This document shows positions 59,060-64,000 of a DNA stretch of 64,000 nt, piece after piece. The stretch lies in assembly GCA_041499635.1 (NCBI GenBank), contig JBGQKT010000002.1, positions 1-64,000 on the forward strand, given 5' to 3'. The notes below the pieces were generated by a model. It searched no databases. It had not been told where the DNA came from and saw nothing but the letters and a program-made list of their open reading frames with translations. The translations under genes and the position numbers were made by a program. The stretch comes from UBA4720 sp041499635 (GTDB lineage: Bacteria; Gemmatimonadota; Gemmatimonadetes; Gemmatimonadales; Gemmatimonadaceae). Position 1 is the first letter of the stretch. Each line of letters begins with the position of its first letter.

Positions 59060-60094
59060 TCAGCTCACAATGAGGGCGGTGACCATGCCGTACATCCCGT
59101 GATCGGATTCAGCGTGCGGGAGAATGTGGCAGTGGAACGCCCACACACCCTTGCTCTTGCAGTTCACGATTACGTCATATCGCTCGCCGGGCGCGACGTT
59201 CAACGTGTCGCACTTCCAGGGCGAGGCCAGCTGCCAGCCATCCTTTGCGAACACTGTCATGTGCATTCCGTGCAGGTGCATCGGATGGATCATCATCCCT
59301 TCATTCATGAAACGAATGCGCAGCTTCTGACCGAGCTTCGCCGTGACCGGCTCGGTCGCCGGAAAACTTTTTCCGTTGAACGTGAATCCGTGCGCGCCGT
59401 CGTTCAGAATCAGTGTGTAATCCACATCGGACCGCTCGATCTCTGATGGGTTTTTCGGCTCGACGAGAAACGCTCCCAACATTCCGAGACCAACCTGCTG
59501 CGCGGCGTTGTGGTGTGAGTGATACATGTGAGAGCCGTGATTCCCCTCGGGAACCGTGAACTCGTACGTGTAGCTCTCGCCCGCCTTCACCGGAGGCTGC
59601 GTGATGAATGGCACGCCATCGACGTCATTAGGAAGCTCGAGGCCATGGAAGTGGATTGCGCTTGACTGATCCAACTTGTTGTGAAGGATCACGCGAACTC
59701 GATCGCCTTCGCGGACGCGGATTTGTGGACCAGGAACCTGGTTGTTGTACGCCCACGCTTCCACCTTCTGCCCCGGGGCAACTTCCCACTGAATTTTCTC
59801 GGCGGTCAGCTCGTAAACCTTCACGCCCTTTTCGATCCGAGGCTGCATCGGTTGGTTGCCTTTCCCTGCCGTCTTTGCTGGAAATGCCTTGATTCCAGCT
59901 TCATGCATTTTGTCCATCGTCTCGGCAGCGCTGAGTGCAGGCGTTGCGGGCTTGGTGGGCGCGGCTGCAGCGCTTGCCGGCAAGACATCGTTGCCCTTGC
60001 ATGCAGCGAGTGCGCCGCCTGCGATTGCGGTGACTGCTGCACGTTTGAGAAAATTGCGTCGGTTGGAAGCTTCGTTCACTGGAATGTCTGACAT
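59060..60094 (-). CDS. Two-domain multicopper oxidase (laccase-like)
   Basis: A 344-residue protein with a Tat-type signal (NRRNFLKRAAVTAIAGGALA) and lipobox-like ALAAC (Cys32). Cupredoxin 1 has AIHFHGLEL (His148, His150) and MYHSHHN (His192, His194). Cupredoxin 2 has IHPMHLHGMHM (His270, His273, His275) and FHCHILPHAE (His321, Cys322, His323, His327). These are the four copper-oxidase boxes compressed into a two-domain protein of the small laccase type, trimeric in known members. Copper-dependent oxidation or NO/O2 chemistry is likely; the substrate is unknown. It is divergent from the PAS-GAF kinase. Confidence 0.87.
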   Translation of the reverse strand: MSDIPVNEASNRRNFLKRAAVTAIAGGALAACKGNDVLPASAAAAPTKPATPALSAAETMDKMHEAGIKAFPAKTAGKGNQPMQPRIEKGVKVYELTAEKIQWEVAPGQKVEAWAYNNQVPGPQIRVREGDRVRVILHNKLDQSSAIHFHGLELPNDVDGVPFITQPPVKAGESYTYEFTVPEGNHGSHMYHSHHNAAQQVGLGMLGAFLVEPKNPSEIERSDVDYTLILNDGAHGFTFNGKSFPATEPVTAKLGQKLRIRFMNEGMMIHPMHLHGMHMTVFAKDGWQLASPWKCDTLNVAPGERYDVIVNCKSKGVWAFHCHILPHAESDHGMYGMVTALIVS

Positions 60095-60177
60095 GGAATT
60101 TGTCTCGCAGGATGTCGGTGAAAGGTCTAGTCAAGGTACGATTCGTCCGATCGCTCCAGTGTCGGGTGGACTGCGGA

Positions 60178-60200
60178 ACCTTTGGTCCAATACCTTTAGT
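60178..60200. promoter_or_regulatory. Direct repeat ACCTTTGGT / ACCTTTAGT between oxidase and kinase
   Basis: Two 9-mers (60178-60186 and 60192-60200) differ at one position and are 14 bp apart, in the shared gap of the multicopper oxidase and the PAS-GAF kinase. Copper-responsive MerR-type regulators bind dyads of related sequence (ACCTT...AAGGT), but here the copies are direct, not inverted. It is a candidate operator. Confidence 0.4.
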
Positions 60201-60237
60201 ACCCGTGGTGGAAATCCCTACAAATGCGACCCGTGTA

Positions 60238-61854
60238 ATGCCCGTAGCTGATCCGATCACCGACGCGGTTCTTGCTGGAATCGCGGTAATCTCCGCAGAT
60301 GCGATCATCTGCATCGACGAGACTCAGCGAATCACCTTTTTCAACGAAGGCGCGGAGCGGATCTTCGGCTATCGGCGCAACGAAGCTCTCGGGCAACCAA
60401 TCGAAGTGCTGATCCCCGCCCGATTTCGAGCGGGGCATCATGATATCGTCGAGCGCTTCGGACGCTCGACAGTGCAGGCACGCCGAATGGGCGAACGAAA
60501 CGAGATCTCCGGAATCCGGAAAAATGGTGAGGAATTTCCAGCCGAAGCCGCCATTTCTCGCCTTGGCGACGCCGGTAATCGCGTTTACTCTGTCGTACTA
60601 CGCGATATCACGCTGCGACGCCGTACCGAGCAGAACCAACGATTCCTCGCTGAAGCGGGCGAGATCCTCGCTTCTTCGCTTGGCGCGAACGAGACGATTC
60701 GAAATGTCGCCCGCATTGCTGTCCCAACGCTCGCAGACGCGGCCATCGTGAGTGTTTTCCACGGCGGAATCGCTCGCGGCATCGCCACGGCACATGTTGA
60801 TCCAATGCGCGCTGAAGACCTGCAGCTGCTGCGCGAGGAAGCACCAATTGATTTGAAGAGCTCTCACCCGGTGGCAGAAGTGATTCGGACCGGAAGAACT
60901 TTATCGATTCCGGATTCGCAGAACGCTGAGGTCAGACTTGCGAGTCTTGCTGCCGATGCAGGTCAGATTTTCAGAGAGGCCCGAGTGTCGTCAGCTCTAG
61001 TCCTCCCACTAGTGGCAAGGGGACAGCTGCTCGGAGTAATGGAGCTTTACACACTCCATCGAAAGCTCGACGGCGACGACGTTATTCTCGCCGAAGACAT
61101 GAGCCGGCGTGCCGCACTTGCCATCGACAACGCGCGCCTCCATGAGCAGGTCACGCTCGGACTCCGCGCGCGCGATGACATGATCGGCATTGTCTCGCAC
61201 GATCTGCGCAATCCAGTGAATGCAGTGAAAATGCTGACCGGAGCGATACTCGGAACCGAGAGGAGCTCTCCACTGCCACTCGATGTCATCGAGTACTCGA
61301 CGATCATTCGTCAGGCGAGCGAGCAAATGGATTCATTGATTCGTGACCTGCTCGACGTCACGCGAATCGAAGCCGGTCGGCTGAAAGTAGAGACCATACC
61401 CACGGATGTCGGAGAGCTGCTCGAGGACGCCCTGGTAACGCTCAGTCCCGTCGCGAGCGCAAAATCAATACAGCTTCAACTTTCAACCGACCCTGGATTG
61501 CCAATGGTCGCTGCCGATCGGGAGAGAATACGACAGGCACTGTCGAATCTCATTGGCAACTCGGTGAAGTTCTCTCCGCGTGGAAGCGTCATCGATCTTC
61601 ATGCGGAGAGAAAAGATGGTGAAGTCGTCGTGTCAGTCAGTGATCGCGGTCCGGGAATGAACGACGAGCAGCTGTCTCACGCATTCGATCGCTTCTGGCA
61701 ATCGCGCCGCACCGACCGCGAAGGCGCCGGACTCGGCCTCACCATCACGCGCGGAATCATCGAAGCACATGGTGGGAGGATCTGGGCTGAGAGTAAGGAA
61801 GGATTCGGGAGTAAATTCTCCTTCACTCTCAGGACAGCGGAACAACGTAACTGA
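60238..61854 (+). CDS. PAS-GAF sensor histidine kinase
   Basis: A 538-residue soluble kinase. The PAS domain is about 5-125 (ADAIICIDETQRITFFNEGA, FGYRRNEALGQPIEVLIPA), GAF about 145-290, then HisKA with H-box DMIGIVSHDLRNPVNAVKML. The ATPase has N-box IRQALSNLIGNSVKFSP, G1 VSDRGPGMNDEQ, F-box FDRFWQ and G2 GAGLGLTITRGIIEAHGG. All kinase boxes are intact. The PAS may bind a cofactor but no Cys/His haem motif is certain. The start is taken at 60238; ATGs and GTGs up to 60100 are in frame, so it is uncertain. No regulator is adjacent. The stop codon is in the hairpin arm. Confidence 0.9.
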   Translation: MPVADPITDAVLAGIAVISADAIICIDETQRITFFNEGAERIFGYRRNEALGQPIEVLIPARFRAGHHDIVERFGRSTVQARRMGERNEISGIRKNGEEFPAEAAISRLGDAGNRVYSVVLRDITLRRRTEQNQRFLAEAGEILASSLGANETIRNVARIAVPTLADAAIVSVFHGGIARGIATAHVDPMRAEDLQLLREEAPIDLKSSHPVAEVIRTGRTLSIPDSQNAEVRLASLAADAGQIFREARVSSALVLPLVARGQLLGVMELYTLHRKLDGDDVILAEDMSRRAALAIDNARLHEQVTLGLRARDDMIGIVSHDLRNPVNAVKMLTGAILGTERSSPLPLDVIEYSTIIRQASEQMDSLIRDLLDVTRIEAGRLKVETIPTDVGELLEDALVTLSPVASAKSIQLQLSTDPGLPMVAADRERIRQALSNLIGNSVKFSPRGSVIDLHAERKDGEVVVSVSDRGPGMNDEQLSHAFDRFWQSRRTDREGAGLGLTITRGIIEAHGGRIWAESKEGFGSKFSFTLRTAEQRN

Positions 61855-61942
61855 TGCCGCGAAGGCGCGAAGACGCGGAGAACGCCGCTAGGCTCACAAC
61901 CCTAGCGGCGTTCTCCGTATCTTCGTGCCTTCGCGGCATCAG
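61851..61942. terminator. 42-bp-stem hairpin between convergent genes
   Basis: Arms 61851-61892 and 61901-61942 match in 39 of 42 positions, with two of the three exceptions being G-T pairs, and an 8-base loop. It contains the kinase stop codon and ends 8 bp before the porin stop, so it can terminate both transcripts. The sequence, with short GAAGGC/GAAGAC-type steps, looks like a dispersed repeat rather than a simple terminator. There is no long T-run at either side. Confidence 0.75.
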
Positions 61943-61950
61943 CTACGTCG

Positions 61951-63363
61951 TTAGAAAGCTACGACTCCTTCGATCATCAAGCCGTTGAACTTCCCACCGC
62001 GGCGAATGTCGCTCGTCGGGAAATCCAGATACTTCTGGTTCACGTATTCGGCCTTGGCCAATACGTTCGGCGTCACGAACCAGCCGCCACCGAGCTGATA
62101 GCGATTGACCTTGACGTCGTTGGTGATTCCGACGAGCTGGCCCCACGCGGTGTTGTAACGGCCACCGACATAGACCTGGTTATCGAAGAGGCGATAGACA
62201 ACTTCACCAACATTCTGCCGCCAGGTACGATCGGTTGCTTCAGTCACTGCCCTTCCCTTCGCCTGCTCGATGTTACCGAACAGCTCGAGGTCTTTGATCT
62301 TGATGAAGGGGTTGATGACCGCCGCGTGAACTTCGCTCTTGAACCCGGGCTGAATCGCGCCCGACCATGCTTGCGCTGTCTCTGTCGAAAGGGTGTTCTC
62401 CATCACGTCATAGTAGCGCGAGCCGGCGCGATCGCCGCTGTAAAGCGTATTGCTTACCGATTTCGCCTTTGCGTACACCGAACCGGTGAGACGGAAGCGA
62501 ACGTCGGGCGTCAACTGCTTGTCATAGCCGAGCTTGCTCAGGTAAGTGAGCGAGCGATCGTTTGGCTTGGTGACCTGTCCGCGGATTTCGCCACCCGTCA
62601 CGCCGAACATTCCGAGGAATCCGTTGGCGCGAACATATGCTTCGGCGCCGATCTCGGTAGTGTAGGCATCCATGATGTAGTTGCCGACGAACGGATTGTA
62701 CATCGCGTTGCCATTAGCGCTACGACGGAAGTGCGAATCACCGTAGTTGATCTCGAAGTGACCGACCTGAAGAGTCAGATACTTCATGATCGTGTTGAGC
62801 GACTTCACATCGAACGGCGAAGCATCAATTAACAGATAGCCGTCGTTCACCCACGTCTCATTGTGGTGCCGGGACGAGAGGTTGCTGTTGAGCGACACGC
62901 GGATTCCGCGAGCGAGCTGAGCATTCATATAGAGATTGGCAACTGCGTTGTTGAAGCCCGGGCCGATCTCGATCAGCTTGTTAACGTCAGTGGCAACACC
63001 GGCAGTCGTCACCAGTTTCGGATCAGCCGCGTTGCTGTGGCTGAGCGATTGATACTGTTGAGTGAATGCAGCGCCCCAGCTGAGCTTGAACCCGGTGTAG
63101 GCGGCTCCCTCTTCCTTCGGCGACTCGAACACATTGAGTCCGCGTTTGTCGAGCGGACGATAGTGCTGGATCTCGATCGGCGGCGGTGCGAACCGAAGAG
63201 GTTTCGTCGCTGATGTATCCGTTGCTGGCGTCGTCGCTGCCGTACCGGCGACTGGCGTCTTGGGATCGTCAGTTGATGCTTTTGTCTGCTGCTGTGCAGC
63301 AACCGGAGCCGTAAGAGCGGCAACCAGTGCGATCGAAAGGACATACCCGTTGAAGTATTTCAT
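61951..63363 (-). CDS. Outer-membrane beta-barrel porin-like protein
   Basis: A 470-residue protein. The ATG at 63363 has GGGAG nine bases upstream and gives a Sec signal (YVLSIALVAALTAPVAAQ). A Thr/Ala-rich linker (about 22-55) precedes a long alternating-strand region (about 75-470), with aromatic girdle residues and strands such as YLTLQVGHFEINYGDSHFRR and NQVYVGGRYNTAWGQLVGI. The last residue is Phe (GVVAF), as in outer-membrane barrels. It is probably a substrate channel; specificity is not visible. It follows YceI by 41 bp in the same orientation. Confidence 0.8.
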   Translation of the reverse strand: MKYFNGYVLSIALVAALTAPVAAQQQTKASTDDPKTPVAGTAATTPATDTSATKPLRFAPPPIEIQHYRPLDKRGLNVFESPKEEGAAYTGFKLSWGAAFTQQYQSLSHSNAADPKLVTTAGVATDVNKLIEIGPGFNNAVANLYMNAQLARGIRVSLNSNLSSRHHNETWVNDGYLLIDASPFDVKSLNTIMKYLTLQVGHFEINYGDSHFRRSANGNAMYNPFVGNYIMDAYTTEIGAEAYVRANGFLGMFGVTGGEIRGQVTKPNDRSLTYLSKLGYDKQLTPDVRFRLTGSVYAKAKSVSNTLYSGDRAGSRYYDVMENTLSTETAQAWSGAIQPGFKSEVHAAVINPFIKIKDLELFGNIEQAKGRAVTEATDRTWRQNVGEVVYRLFDNQVYVGGRYNTAWGQLVGITNDVKVNRYQLGGGWFVTPNVLAKAEYVNQKYLDFPTSDIRRGGKFNGLMIEGVVAF

Positions 63364-63404
63364 GGTCACTCCCTTTATAGTGCGAATTGTTGAGTCAATC
63401 GTGG

Positions 63405-64000
63405 TTACTGTATCGCTACTGCGCTGGGCGTCGCGTTCAGCTTGAACGAGACGGTCACTTTGTTTCCGGTTCTCAATGCGCCGAGCATGAACACCGGCGG
63501 CTTGATTCCGAAGTCGGTCATCAGAATCTCCTGCGTGCCTGCTGCGGTGGCGCTGCCGTTTGCGCCGCGACCGGTCTTTACCGACATCGCGATTGTCTTC
63601 GACTGTCCGGCGACTGTCAGCGTGCCGATTGCCTGGAGCGTCACACCATCGTCTGTTGCGTCGCCCGCGAGCTGATAGGTCGACATGTGATACCGGATCT
63701 CCGGAAATTTGTCGGCCTTGAGAGTCTTGAACATGTTCTCCTCGAGGCCTTTGTTGCCGCACGAGAGGCTCTTCACGGGGATCACGACTTCGACGCTCTT
63801 CAGCAGCGTTTTGACCTGCGACAGTTTCGCTTCCACATAAGTAGGATCGACACTGACGACTGCTTCGAACTTCGTCGTCTTGCAGTGGAACGCGTGCAGG
63901 GTGGATGTGCCCTCGAAGCTCAGCTCGCTTCCCGGGGCACCAACGAGTCGCGCACCATCGGTCGCCTGCGCGGCGGCTGTGGTAGCGAAAACGGTCACAA
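63405..64000 (-). CDS. YceI-like protein, N-terminus outside window
   Basis: About 198 residues are visible. The frame runs off the right edge, and the visible part begins within the end of a signal peptide (VFATTAAAQA), so the true start is outside. YceI features: GAPGSELSFEGTSTLHAFHC, LKADKFPEIRYHMSTYQL and AGQSKTIAMSVKTGRGANG, and the closing MTDFGIKPPVFMLGALRTGN, which also occurs, changed at several positions, in the member at 41699. It probably forms an operon with the porin. Lipid or isoprenoid binding is the family property. Confidence 0.88.
   Translation of the reverse strand, partial: VTVFATTAAAQATDGARLVGAPGSELSFEGTSTLHAFHCKTTKFEAVVSVDPTYVEAKLSQVKTLLKSVEVVIPVKSLSCGNKGLEENMFKTLKADKFPEIRYHMSTYQLAGDATDDGVTLQAIGTLTVAGQSKTIAMSVKTGRGANGSATAAGTQEILMTDFGIKPPVFMLGALRTGNKVTVSFKLNATPSAVAIQ

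Noticed and set aside
1..64000. CRISPR array, prophage, transposase or integrase, rRNA
   Set aside because: No regularly spaced repeats with unique spacers, no phage or transposase motifs and no rRNA-like segments were seen on either strand.

Overview
The window reads as chromosomal DNA of a moderately GC-rich, Gram-negative-type bacterium, and Gemmatimonadota is my best guess. The reasoning is inference: there are many lipoprotein and Tat signals, a beta-barrel porin, YceI proteins and a MacB-type exporter, which imply an outer membrane. The MoxR/DUF58/BatA/DUF4175/DUF4159 cluster and the tldD-tldE pair with a Tat signal fit that group. I see no rRNA or tRNA gene, CRISPR array, phage or transposase.

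Left part (1-21230), ordinary envelope and housekeeping genes. A DUF4349 lipoprotein runs off the left edge. It is followed by a membrane-bound spermidine-synthase-like protein, an ABC half-transporter coupled to a methyltransferase, and a minus-strand operon (13392 to about 5823) of MoxR ATPase, DUF58, BatA-like, DUF4175-like, DUF4159 and a membrane glutamine-amidotransferase-like protein, linked by ATGA or TGATG overlaps. Divergent from it are tldD and tldE, a 196-bp palindromic 8-bp repeat, a GH20 hexosaminidase and small lipoproteins.

Middle and right part (21233-61854), a dense stress/hypoxia-type island. It holds six double-domain universal stress proteins, Hsp20, a bacterial eRF1-like (baeRF) protein, a patatin, a phosphoribosyltransferase, two related alpha/beta hydrolases, dodecin, a three-BON-domain protein, a CBS-pair protein, a PPOX-fold flavoprotein, an MgtC/DUF4010 protein, two VIT1/CCC1-type transporters each beside a P-type ATPase, phosphoketolase plus acetate kinase, a nitrite-reductase-like copper protein, a two-domain multicopper oxidase, and NarL-type and PAS/GAF sensor systems. 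A MacB-type exporter operon (34895 to 27098) also carries an L,D-transpeptidase, a USP and a beta-helix membrane protein. The gene families overlap strongly with the mycobacterial DosR (dormancy) regulon, but here they are contiguous and arranged in short, overlapping operons. A dyad-like motif, CC(T/C)GACAG or a close variant, lies 55-106 bp upstream of several of them. The likely physiology is survival under low oxygen or low energy: ATP from phosphoketolase and acetate kinase, cation and iron homeostasis, protein and ribosome maintenance, and cell-wall adjustment.

The most unusual non-coding stretch is 35757-36219. It is gene-free and packed with perfect or near-perfect hairpins, including an 11-bp stem capped by a GAAA tetraloop, and may encode a structured RNA. 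The right edge holds a PAS-GAF histidine kinase, a 42-bp-stem hairpin, a porin and the C-terminal part of a YceI protein that continues outside the window. Every functional call comes from reading motifs; no database search was done.
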